A stretch of DNA of 64,000 nucleotides, taken from the NCBI RefSeq assembly GCF_029589055.1, contig NZ_JARQZP010000003.1, forward strand, positions 1-64,000. The letters are read 5' to 3'. The stretch is from Vibrio hannami. GTDB taxonomy: Bacteria > Pseudomonadota > Gammaproteobacteria > Enterobacterales > Vibrionaceae. Below, piece by piece: positions 53,505 through 61,467 of this stretch. The translations under genes and the position numbers were made by a program. The notes under the pieces are model-generated. The model worked only from the letters and a program-made list of their open reading frames with translations. It was not told the DNA's origin and did not search any database. Positions within the stretch are counted from its first letter, which is position 1; the number at the start of each line of letters is the position of its first letter.

Positions 53505-54515
53505 ATGGAAAAAGTAAGCAACCAAACTTTTAAAAGCCCAGGCTCAAAGTCCAAGGGTCTGGAACTACCTCAGTGGTTCTTTAGCTGGGAAACATTTTTA
53601 TTAGGTACAGCAATCTGTGTTTTTATTATTAACTCATTTGCGTCGCCATATTTCTTAGACCCATGGTCTTTGTCTGATGCAACGTTTAACTTTACCGAAA
53701 AAGCGATAATAGCTTTGCCACTTGCTCTGGTTATTATCGTTCGAGAAATAGATATATCTGTTGCATCTATTATTGCTCTAAGCTCAACCGCTATGGGTTT
53801 TATGGCGGAAGTGAGTAGTAGTCTACCCCTTATATGCTTTACTGGGATTGTGGTAGCAACCTTATGTGGTGCAATTAATGGTTTGTTAGTTACCAGGCTA
53901 AACATTCCTTCGATTGTTGTAACAATAGGTACGATGAGTTTGTTTCGTGGTATTACCTATATTCTATTGGGCGATGAAGCTTTAAAAAACTATCCTGAAG
54001 AGTTTGCATATTTTGGACAGGGATACGTATTTTGGGTATTTAGTTTTGAATTTATCGTTTTTCTAATGCTTGCCGTAGTGTTTTATTTCTTATTACAAAG
54101 ATCTAACTTTGGCAGACGTACCTACGCAATAGGTAATAACCCAACAGCTGCTTATTATTCTGGAATTAATGTCGCTCGTCATAAGTTGATTTTATTTACT
54201 TTAGTAGGCTTCTTCTGCGGTATTGCATCTATCATGTTGACGTCCAGGTTAGGCAGTACCAGACCTACAATCGCTTTCGGTTGGGAGTTAAGCATCATTA
54301 CCATGGTGGTATTAGGCGGTGTGAGCATTTTGGGTGGCTCAGGTACGATCATAGGTGTTGTCATTTCAGTGTTTTTAATGGGGCTGGTTACCGTTGGCTT
54401 AGGGTTGGTAAACGTTCCAGGTATTGTAATGTCGATAATTATAGGCCTGATGTTAATCAGTGTAATTGCCCTTCCTAAAGTATTTGGGATGCTAAAAACT
54501 CGCTCAGCGAAATGA
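53505..54515 (+). CDS. rhaQ: Rhamnose ABC transporter permease (RhaQ)
   Basis: A 336-residue permease of the same family as rhaP but divergent in sequence, with IPSIVVTIGTMSLFRGITYI and VVLGGVSILGGSGTIIG. The frame extends six codons upstream, but AAGGATAAG before ATG at 53505 supports the shorter start. It overlaps nothing and is seven bases before rhaM. Confidence 0.92.
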   Translation: MEKVSNQTFKSPGSKSKGLELPQWFFSWETFLLGTAICVFIINSFASPYFLDPWSLSDATFNFTEKAIIALPLALVIIVREIDISVASIIALSSTAMGFMAEVSSSLPLICFTGIVVATLCGAINGLLVTRLNIPSIVVTIGTMSLFRGITYILLGDEALKNYPEEFAYFGQGYVFWVFSFEFIVFLMLAVVFYFLLQRSNFGRRTYAIGNNPTAAYYSGINVARHKLILFTLVGFFCGIASIMLTSRLGSTRPTIAFGWELSIITMVVLGGVSILGGSGTIIGVVISVFLMGLVTVGLGLVNVPGIVMSIIIGLMLISVIALPKVFGMLKTRSAK

Positions 54516-54522
54516 GGTCTAT

Positions 54523-54849
54523 ATGAGTGATGAATATATAAGAAAAGCATTTTTAATGTCTGTAAATCCAGATTGCTATGATGAGTATAAAACAAGGCAT
54601 GATGATATCTGGTCGGAATTAGTCGATACGCTTCGTAATCATGGAGCTAGAAACTACTCCATTTTTTTAGACGAAGATACAGGAAATTTATTTGCTTATG
54701 TTGAGATAAAAAATCAACAGTCTTGGGATGAAGTTGCAGATACCGAAATATGCCAAAGATGGTGGCGTTTTATGAAAGATATCATGCCAACTAATGATGA
54801 CTTTTCTCCAATCTCAAAAGAGTTAAAAGATGTTTTCTTTATGAAGTAG
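54523..54849 (+). CDS. rhaM: L-rhamnose mutarotase
   Basis: A 108-residue ferredoxin-like protein: an N-terminal substrate strand KAFLMSVNPDCYDEYKTRHD, ARNYSIFLDEDTGNLFAYVE, and a C-terminal WWRFMKDIMP with the conserved tryptophan pair. It interconverts alpha- and beta-rhamnose to feed the isomerase. Confidence 0.94.
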   Translation: MSDEYIRKAFLMSVNPDCYDEYKTRHDDIWSELVDTLRNHGARNYSIFLDEDTGNLFAYVEIKNQQSWDEVADTEICQRWWRFMKDIMPTNDDFSPISKELKDVFFMK

Positions 54850-54878
54850 AGAAAGTGAATATATAGGATTTTAATGTT

Positions 54879-55703
54879 GTGAAAAAAGTAAATTTGAACG
54901 AAAAAGTGTTAGAGGAAATAGAAAAAGTTTCTGAAGCTGGATCATATTTATGGCGTAGAGAATGGGCGGAAAGAAATGGAGGAAATATCTCTGTTGATCT
55001 AACGGAAATATACGGTGAGTTTAACGAAGATTTAAGTGAATTCCCTCATTGCTTCCTGCAAAGTGTTGGCGAGTTTGCTTTTCCGAAAGAGAGTGCGGGC
55101 CATATCTTTTTTGTAAAAGGAACTGGCGAGCGCATTAGAGAATTAAATCAGCCTGAAAAAGCAGGTTGTGTACTGCGGATAGATGATGAAGCGAAAGGTT
55201 ATCACCTACTTTGGGGCGGACGAGATGCAGATGATTACGCACCAACCAGCGAGTTTATTTCTCACGTAGAGATCATTATTGCTAAACAACTAGCAGGATC
55301 GAGCGACAGATGTGTGGTGCACACTCATCCGCTTGAATTGATCATGTTGTCACATCATCCAGATTACGCCCACAACGAGCAAGCATATACCAACGCATGT
55401 TGGAAAATGTTACCTGAAGTACGAGCATTTGTGCCACGAGGTATAGGGGTTGTGCCGTACTGCATGCCTGGCAGTCAGGATATGGCAAACAGTACTACAG
55501 AGAAGCTGATGCTTCATGACGTAGCTATCTGGGAGAAACATGGAGCTGTTGCTACGGGCAGCGACGCTTTAGAAGCCTTTGATTACATCGATGTGGCAAA
55601 TAAAGGTGCAAAATTATTTCTAGGTTGTTTAGCCAGTGGCTTTGAGCCAGAAGGTGTAAGCGACTCTGATATGCAGGATCTAAAGGAAACATTTAATTTA
55701 TAG
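54879..55703 (+). CDS. rhaD: Rhamnulose-1-phosphate aldolase
   Basis: A 274-residue class II aldolase with the zinc-site sequence CVVHTHPLELIMLSHHPDYA and further conserved HGAVATGSDALEAFDYIDVA. It splits L-rhamnulose-1-phosphate into dihydroxyacetone phosphate and L-lactaldehyde. The GTG start is used because the overlapping ATG at 54874 opens a frame that stops after two codons. Ten bases separate it from fucO. Confidence 0.95.
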   Translation: MKKVNLNEKVLEEIEKVSEAGSYLWRREWAERNGGNISVDLTEIYGEFNEDLSEFPHCFLQSVGEFAFPKESAGHIFFVKGTGERIRELNQPEKAGCVLRIDDEAKGYHLLWGGRDADDYAPTSEFISHVEIIIAKQLAGSSDRCVVHTHPLELIMLSHHPDYAHNEQAYTNACWKMLPEVRAFVPRGIGVVPYCMPGSQDMANSTTEKLMLHDVAIWEKHGAVATGSDALEAFDYIDVANKGAKLFLGCLASGFEPEGVSDSDMQDLKETFNL

Positions 55704-55713
55704 GAGAACAACG

Positions 55714-56865
55714 ATGGCATTTGCATTAAATCTACCAAAACTAAGTTTTGCCGGCGCTGGAGCCGTAAAGGATGCAATTGAGGTACTGAGTCAGCAGCCT
55801 CTGAAAAAAATATTGCTGGTGACCGATGGAAATCTGGTTAAGCTTGGCATTCTGGATGAGGTGTTTGCACAACTTAAAGCTCATAGCATCGATTACGCAC
55901 TGTTCGATAAAGTGACTCCAAACCCAACAGCAACACTGGTAAGAGAAGGTTATAAAACTTATCTCGAAAATGGCTGTGACGGTTTTGTCGCGGTTGGTGG
56001 CGGTAGCCCAATGGATTGCTGTAAAGCGATTCGTATTCTGGCTTCTAACCCTGACCAAGATATCTGTGAGTTCAACGGTGTAGGCAAAGTAACGAATCCA
56101 GGCCAGTTTTTTGTTGCGATCAATACAACAGCAGGTACTGCGGCTGAAATGACTTCTAACTCGGTAATTACCGACGAGGAAAATCAAGTCAAAATGGTTA
56201 TCATCGATGCGAAACAAATACCTGATGTAACGGTAAATGATGCAGAGTTGATGGTAGGACTACCTGCAAGCGTAACAGCAGCAACAGGTATGGATGCACT
56301 TACACATGCTGTAGAAGCCTATGTAACGCCAGGTGCTCACACATTAACCGATCCAACTGCATTAGAATCGATTAAGTTAATCACTAAATGGTTGCCTATT
56401 GCGGTTGCAGACGGTTCTAATGTCGAGGCACGAGATAAGCTGGCCTGTGCTCAGTTCTTAGCGGGTATGGCATTTAACAGTGCAGGCTTAGGCTTAGTTC
56501 ATGCAATGGCACACCAACCAGGCGCAACTCACGACTTGCCGCACGGAGTATGTAACGCGATCCTTCTTCCTCATATCTGTGAGTATAACGCTCAGTATGT
56601 TCCTGAAAGATTTGCAGCAGTTGCGGAAGCGATGCTTGATACTAAGTTGAACGTTACTCCGGAAGAAGGCGCGCAGCGCGCAGTAGAACTTATCAAGGAG
56701 CTTTCGGCTAGAGTTGCTATTCCTAAAGGTTTCTCAGAGCTTGGTGTTACTGAAGCGGATATCGGCCCATGGATTGATAAAGCGATGGCGGACCCATGTT
56801 TACCTGGAAACCCACACTTACCAAGCCCTGAAGAAGTGATGTCTCTATATAAAGCTGCGTTGTAA
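55714..56865 (+). CDS. fucO: Lactaldehyde reductase, iron-type alcohol dehydrogenase
   Basis: A 383-residue iron-dependent alcohol dehydrogenase: NAD-site GGGSPMDCCKAIRI, TTAGTAAEMTSNSVI and the metal motif GLGLVHAMAHQPGATHDLPH, with the iron histidines. It reduces L-lactaldehyde to 1,2-propanediol under anaerobic conditions, disposing of the second half of rhamnose. It ends the rhamnose operon. Confidence 0.95.
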   Translation: MAFALNLPKLSFAGAGAVKDAIEVLSQQPLKKILLVTDGNLVKLGILDEVFAQLKAHSIDYALFDKVTPNPTATLVREGYKTYLENGCDGFVAVGGGSPMDCCKAIRILASNPDQDICEFNGVGKVTNPGQFFVAINTTAGTAAEMTSNSVITDEENQVKMVIIDAKQIPDVTVNDAELMVGLPASVTAATGMDALTHAVEAYVTPGAHTLTDPTALESIKLITKWLPIAVADGSNVEARDKLACAQFLAGMAFNSAGLGLVHAMAHQPGATHDLPHGVCNAILLPHICEYNAQYVPERFAAVAEAMLDTKLNVTPEEGAQRAVELIKELSARVAIPKGFSELGVTEADIGPWIDKAMADPCLPGNPHLPSPEEVMSLYKAAL

Positions 56866-56909
56866 TATAAGTAGCCTTTTAATGAGCTGATGCCCACCTT
56901 CCCACAACT

Positions 56910-56934
56910 CAGGCACAGCAATACGCTGTGCCTG
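56910..56934 (+). terminator. Terminator-like hairpin after fucO
   Basis: CAGGCACAGC pairs perfectly with GCTGTGCCTG around AATAC. It is 45 bases after the stop; the following sequence has few T residues. Confidence 0.6.
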
Positions 56935-56937
56935 ATT

Positions 56938-57036
56938 ATGTTTGGAGCTCCAACAGGTATCAACAAAAACGTTAAGCTTGCTGACGTGTCGCACAAACCA
57001 GCGGCGTTGTTCGCTATGCAGTCTGTAGGGCTATAA
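56938..57036 (+). pseudogene. Possible 32-codon remnant of a larger gene
   Basis: An ATG-to-stop frame reads MFGAPTGINKNVKLADVSHK and on to SVGL, with a composition that looks like real protein. No ribosome site is clear and no family is recognised; it may be the tail of a deleted gene or chance. Confidence 0.25.
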
Positions 57037-57084
57037 ACCACTTTAGTGTTCGTTATTGCTTCACCAATACTAGTACTCTAGATA

Positions 57085-57645
57085 CTACTCCGTATCTTTA
57101 GGTGTTGGCATTTTGCAGAATCCCTGAGCAGGCACGTCCAGCGCAGCATTAAATTTGCTTGAGAGGTTCTGGAAAGCAATTAAACCTGTCAGTTCAACAA
57201 CGCCATCGTCGTCAAAGTACTTTTTAACTTCCGCCATGATGTCATCTGTCACCTGCTGATCGGAGTATGTCACTGCTTCTGTATAAGCGAGAACGGCGCG
57301 CTCTTTTTCATCGAACAGCTCACTCTCTTTCCAGTGATCGAGTGCTTCCACTTTGTCCATGGAGCCAGCTCGGTTTGCTAGCGTCATCGAGTTGATATCG
57401 ACACAAAATTCACACCAGTTGATCTGGGAGACTCTGACGGTAACAAGCGATCTTAAAGAGGGAGAAAGAGGCGAACTTTTTCTGTCCAACGCGCCATACA
57501 GTAGTGCGACGGTAGAAAACAGTTTAGGTACTCTACCCCAAACTAAGCCAGGCATTAGTACTTCACCGTAGCGTTTTTTCTGGCTCCAGAAAAATGGCTT
57601 TAGGAACAATGGGTATTCTTTTAATGACTTTACAGAAACTCTCAT
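57085..57645 (-). CDS. Carboxymuconolactone decarboxylase/AhpD-like protein
   Basis: 186 residues of the all-helical AhpD/CMD fold. INWCEFCVDINSMTLANRAG contains the CxxC pair of AhpD-type peroxidase partners, followed by the usual ERAVLAYTEAVTYSDQQVTD and the late glutamate/histidine-rich helix. It probably handles peroxide or acts as a thiol peroxidase, but decarboxylase activity cannot be excluded. ATG at 57645, ten codons inside the longest frame, has AAAAGG seven bases upstream and is preferred. Confidence 0.85.
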   Translation of the reverse strand: MRVSVKSLKEYPLFLKPFFWSQKKRYGEVLMPGLVWGRVPKLFSTVALLYGALDRKSSPLSPSLRSLVTVRVSQINWCEFCVDINSMTLANRAGSMDKVEALDHWKESELFDEKERAVLAYTEAVTYSDQQVTDDIMAEVKKYFDDDGVVELTGLIAFQNLSSKFNAALDVPAQGFCKMPTPKDTE

Positions 57646-58021
57646 GAATGGCCTTTTGAGTATGATTATTGGCAACGGGCTCTAAGCTATTAAACAACAA
57701 GACCGACTGCAAACAGAATCTTATTCAAATTAGTTAACCTTGTGAGCTATATCGCTTGCATTTTATACAATAGGACTCGTAAACTAGCGGCATCTTTTCT
57801 TCAGGAGTCTTCGCCATAATGAATAACTAATACCTGTTATCCAATCTTATTCACATTTTATTTGGTACACAGGGTTAGTAGGCGTAGCTTCTTCTCTCTA
57901 TATGCTAGTTATTTAGAACTGGTTATTGTTGATAAACACCTATCTATTTGAATTTCAGTGCTTTATCTGAGGTCTGTTGATATCGCTGCGTTTAGTGCCC
58001 CTGCAAGACAGGAGGCAAATT
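57646..58021. other. Intergenic gap with no recognisable feature
   Basis: 376 bases between divergent genes. The only recognisable elements are the AGGAGG ribosome site for the ABC-F gene near its start and AT-rich promoter-like DNA. No ORF, repeat or hairpin of note was found. Confidence 0.5.
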
Positions 58022-59596
58022 ATGCCACTTTTACAAGCAAACAATATTAGCTTTCGCTTCGACAATGGCGATACGCTTTTCAAAAATATTTCCTGCTCTC
58101 TGACAGATCGCAGAACCGCTTTAATTGGTCGCAATGGCATTGGGAAGTCACTTTTAGCCTCGTTGCTAATGGGTGAACTTAAACCGACCGATGGCAGTGT
58201 TGTGATAAACGCGTCTCTGGCTAAGTACAGCCAACTTCCATCGCAGTTGCGCGATGGTGAATGTACTGTCGCTGAATATCTGCAAATTGATGAAATACTA
58301 AAAGCCATTGAACAGATAGAAGCGGGGAGTTGTGATAACCATTGGTTCGAGTTAGTTGGTGACCAGTGGGATCTAAATAACTCGATCAGTAAGGAGCTGA
58401 TTGAAATGGGATTACCAGGCGATGTTTATACCCAATGTAAGCAATTAAGTGGCGGGCAACTGGCCAGACTCCAGCTATGGCAACTGTTTCAAAGTGATGC
58501 AGAGTTATTGGCTTTGGATGAACCATCAAATCACCTTGATAGTGAAGGTAGGCTTTGGCTGATGGAGGAAATGCGTAAATACAGTGGAAGTATATTTCTG
58601 ATAAGTCACGACAGACAACTTCTGAACCAGATGGATCAAATTTGGGAGTTAAGCAACCTGGGGCTGAAGCGATATGGTGGGAACTATGATTTTTACTATA
58701 GGCAGAAGTCTCAGGATACTCTGGCACTCGAACGACAGATTAAGAATGTGCAACAGCAGCAGCGTTTTCTTGAAGAGCAGGCCCAAAAGAACAAGGAAAA
58801 AGCAGAGCAACGAGCAAGCAAAGGTACCAAGGCGAGAAAAGAGGGGAGTCAGGCAAAGATCATTCTGGATGGCATGAGAGACAGCGCTACTGCCTCGGCC
58901 GCAAACCAGTCAAAAAACGAACGAGGGAGGCGTGAGTTCCTTAAACAGCAGTCAGAGTCGCTAAATGAACAGTATGAACAGGTAAAAACACAGAAAATGT
59001 ACCTAACTGGTAGTGAAATGACGGGGAAGAGGCTGGTTAATTTCATTCAAGCTCAGCTGCCGTTTGGTTCATCCACACCTATCAATATGCAAGTGGACAG
59101 CAACACAAAGCTGCACCTCCAGGGTAGAAACGGATGCGGTAAATCAACGCTATTGAGAGTTTTACTGGGGCAAGAACGGCTTATCGGCGGGGAGAGCAAT
59201 ATAAATACCAGTGTTGTCTATCTGGACCAGCACTTTAGCTTACTTGAACCGAGGCTAAGCATGCTTGAGTGTCTGATGTCATTGTGTGATGGATTACTGG
59301 AAACAGATGCTCGTATCTTACTGGCGGGAATTGGATTTAGAAAGGATACGATTTATCGATGCGTGGACCACTTAAGCGGAGGAGAAAAAATGAAGCTCTC
59401 GATGCTTATTGTGAGTAACCAGCCCGAGCAACCACTGCTGCTATTGGATGAGCCAGATAACCATCTGGATATCGATTCTAAGTGTTTATTAGCAAGCACG
59501 CTCAATCAATACAAAGGTGCTTTTATTTTGGTTAGCCATGATGAGGATTTTGTAGAGGAGTCAGGGGTGAAGCAAAAGCTATTGCTAAGTAGGTAA
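58022..59596 (+). CDS. ABC-F family ATPase
   Basis: A 524-residue cytoplasmic protein with two ABC domains and no membrane segment. Domain 1 has Walker A LIGRNGIGKSLLAS, LSGGQLARLQL and LLALDEPSNHLD; domain 2 has GRNGCGKSTLLRV, LSGGEKMKLSM and LLLLDEPDNHLD. Between them, at about residues 240-330, lies the charged coiled-coil linker (RQIKNVQQQQRFLEEQAQKN) that in ABC-F proteins reaches the ribosome. These factors rescue stalled or antibiotic-bound ribosomes. GGAGG is spaced eight bases from ATG 58022, so the upstream extension of 15 codons is not used. Confidence 0.92.
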   Translation: MPLLQANNISFRFDNGDTLFKNISCSLTDRRTALIGRNGIGKSLLASLLMGELKPTDGSVVINASLAKYSQLPSQLRDGECTVAEYLQIDEILKAIEQIEAGSCDNHWFELVGDQWDLNNSISKELIEMGLPGDVYTQCKQLSGGQLARLQLWQLFQSDAELLALDEPSNHLDSEGRLWLMEEMRKYSGSIFLISHDRQLLNQMDQIWELSNLGLKRYGGNYDFYYRQKSQDTLALERQIKNVQQQQRFLEEQAQKNKEKAEQRASKGTKARKEGSQAKIILDGMRDSATASAANQSKNERGRREFLKQQSESLNEQYEQVKTQKMYLTGSEMTGKRLVNFIQAQLPFGSSTPINMQVDSNTKLHLQGRNGCGKSTLLRVLLGQERLIGGESNINTSVVYLDQHFSLLEPRLSMLECLMSLCDGLLETDARILLAGIGFRKDTIYRCVDHLSGGEKMKLSMLIVSNQPEQPLLLLDEPDNHLDIDSKCLLASTLNQYKGAFILVSHDEDFVEESGVKQKLLLSR

Positions 59597-59646
59597 TATC
59601 CTATAAAGGCAATATGTTAGTGAGTTTTCCACATTATGACTGAGAA

Positions 59647-59673
59647 TGCGGTATCGGCCCTTACGATGCCGCA
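59647..59673. other. Hairpin after the ABC-F gene
   Basis: TGCGGTATCG pairs with CGATGCCGCA (one G-T pair) around a seven-base loop, without a T run. It may mark the end of the ABC-F transcript. Confidence 0.35.
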
Positions 59674-59728
59674 AGAATGATTTCATTGAATCATCGTATT
59701 GGATAAAGCTCTTACTCAAAATACTCGC

Positions 59729-60631
59729 TTACGGATTAATAAACGGGTTAGAGCGTAAACGCTCAGCAGCTAAATCAATAAATGAACGTATTTTGGCATT
59801 TACACGGCGGCCTTCTAGGTGAACCACGTTTACAGGTATAGGTGCTTCTTCGTAATCTGTGAGTATGGCTTTCAAATTGCCTTTTTCCAACTCTTCAGCT
59901 ACCTGATATGACAGCAAGCTAGTAATTCCGTGACCAAGCACTGTTGCCTTAAGCGCAGATCCAATTTGATTGCAGCGCAATCGTGGATTTAGTTTGATGA
60001 CTTCTTTTTTCCCATGATTGTTGAACGACCATTGGCTTATGTTTCCGGTGGTTAAAGGGAAGACAATACTATGCTTGCGTAAATCCGCAGGCACTATTGG
60101 TGTGCCATACTTCTCGAAGTAACCGGGTGAGCCACATACAATACGCCTTAATCCACCAACATTAATTGCATACAGACCAGAATCTTTGAGGTGTCCGATA
60201 CGTATAGCAACATCAAACTCTTCTTCTACAAGGCTGGTTATTCGGTCATAAAACATGGCTTTGACAGAAACTTCCTGATTGCGTTCCAGGTATTCTGTCA
60301 CGATAGGCATAACGTGCTTTTCGCCAAATAGAACTGGGGCGGTAACAGATAATGTACCACTGGGTTTGGTGTACACTCCTTTCACAGCTGCTTCTGCTTC
60401 TTGCAGGTCTTCAACAATACGTTTAGCATCCTGCAAAAAGCGTGTACCGGCTTCCGTTAAACGCACATGTCGTGTGGTCCGATTAAACAACTTTGCACCT
60501 AGGCGACCTTCCAGTTCAGCAATTGAACGAGTAACTACGGGTGCTGAAAGGCCCAGTTTATCTGCGGCTGCGGAAAAACCTTTTAGATTGGCTACTTCAA
60601 TAAATACCTGAATAGTGTGAAGCTTATCCAT
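59729..60631 (-). CDS. LysR-family regulator, divergent from GST
   Basis: A 300-residue LysR regulator with DKLHTIQVFIEVANLKGFSA, SAPVVTRSIAELEGRLGAKL in the recognition helix and EFDVAIRIGHLKDSGLYAIN in the effector domain. It is divergent from the GST gene, and the 150-base gap holds a perfect 11-11-11 inverted repeat of LysR type, so it probably controls the GST-oxidoreductase pair. Confidence 0.92.
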   Translation of the reverse strand: MDKLHTIQVFIEVANLKGFSAAADKLGLSAPVVTRSIAELEGRLGAKLFNRTTRHVRLTEAGTRFLQDAKRIVEDLQEAEAAVKGVYTKPSGTLSVTAPVLFGEKHVMPIVTEYLERNQEVSVKAMFYDRITSLVEEEFDVAIRIGHLKDSGLYAINVGGLRRIVCGSPGYFEKYGTPIVPADLRKHSIVFPLTTGNISQWSFNNHGKKEVIKLNPRLRCNQIGSALKATVLGHGITSLLSYQVAEELEKGNLKAILTDYEEAPIPVNVVHLEGRRVNAKIRSFIDLAAERLRSNPFINP

Positions 60632-60657
60632 GTGTTAGATCCAGCTGAAAACATGTG

Positions 60658-60690
60658 AATTAATTATTGCACAAATGGGAATAATTAATT
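60658..60690. promoter_or_regulatory. LysR operator-like inverted repeat
   Basis: AATTAATTATT and AATAATTAATT are perfect inverted copies separated by 11 bases, 27 bases before the LysR start and 92 bases before the GST start. The arms are entirely A+T. Confidence 0.5.
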
Positions 60691-60781
60691 GTAAATATCG
60701 ATAATTATTTTCAGATTCTCTTCATCTAAAGTAGTTCTAAGACTGGAACAACAAGCTAAAACCAACCTTAAGGATAGAAAG

Positions 60782-61429
60782 ATGAATGCTAAATTTGACT
60801 CCTCCAATGCTCCGATAAGACTGTATCGCAACCCTAAATCCGGGCACTGCCATCGTGTTGAACTAATGTTGTCTTTACTTGATCTCCCATACGAGACGAT
60901 CGATTTAGATATGACTAACGGTGCCCATAAAGCTCCCGAATATCTTCAGATAAATCCTTTTGGGCAAGTACCTGCGATTGATGACAACGGTGTTGTCTTG
61001 TCCGACTCCAATGCGATTCTTATTTACCTGGAGAAAAAATACAATGATGGTTATAACTGGTTACCACAAGACCCCTTTAAAGCAGCAGAGGTGCAACGGT
61101 GGCTATCGGTCGCCGCTGGTGAGATTGCTTCCGGGCCTTGTGCTGTCCGCCTTGTTAAAGTATTCGGTGCTCCGTTGGATTACGACGCAGCAAAACAAAA
61201 AACAGTATCGCTGTTAGCTTTATTAGAACCACACCTAGGCAATCAGGAATACCTGACCGGCGAGAAAATCACTCTGGCTGACGTTGCGGGTTACAGCTAC
61301 ATTTCGCATGTTCCTGAAGGTGGTGTAAGTCTTGAGCCTTATCCCGCTATTCGCGCCTGGTTAGCATGCATTGAAGCGCACCCACGTTTTGTTGGCATGG
61401 CACGTTCGCCTTTGCCTGAGTCTAAATAG
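60782..61429 (+). CDS. Glutathione S-transferase family protein
   Basis: 215 residues of the GST fold: N-terminal thioredoxin-like domain (PIRLYRNPKSGHCHRVELML, NPFGQVPAIDDNGVVLSDSN, the latter with the G-site proline and S/N pair) and helical C-terminal domain (LTGEKITLADVAGYSYISHV). It has a serine/cysteine in the G-site start (SGHCHRV). It is 39 bases from the fusion oxidoreductase gene, so both probably form an operon under the divergent LysR. Substrate unknown; aromatic or electrophile detoxification is typical. Confidence 0.9.
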   Translation: MNAKFDSSNAPIRLYRNPKSGHCHRVELMLSLLDLPYETIDLDMTNGAHKAPEYLQINPFGQVPAIDDNGVVLSDSNAILIYLEKKYNDGYNWLPQDPFKAAEVQRWLSVAAGEIASGPCAVRLVKVFGAPLDYDAAKQKTVSLLALLEPHLGNQEYLTGEKITLADVAGYSYISHVPEGGVSLEPYPAIRAWLACIEAHPRFVGMARSPLPESK

Positions 61430-61467
61430 AAAAATTAGGTCGGTTCTCAAAGGGGGCAGGGTAAACT

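Noticed and set aside
53505..54515. rhaQ as a redundant duplicate of rhaP
   Set aside because: Rhamnose importers of this type normally have two different permeases, and the two proteins differ throughout.
56592..57041. Minus-strand open frame overlapping the end of fucO
   Set aside because: It overlaps a highly conserved gene on the opposite strand and has no ribosome site or recognised domain.
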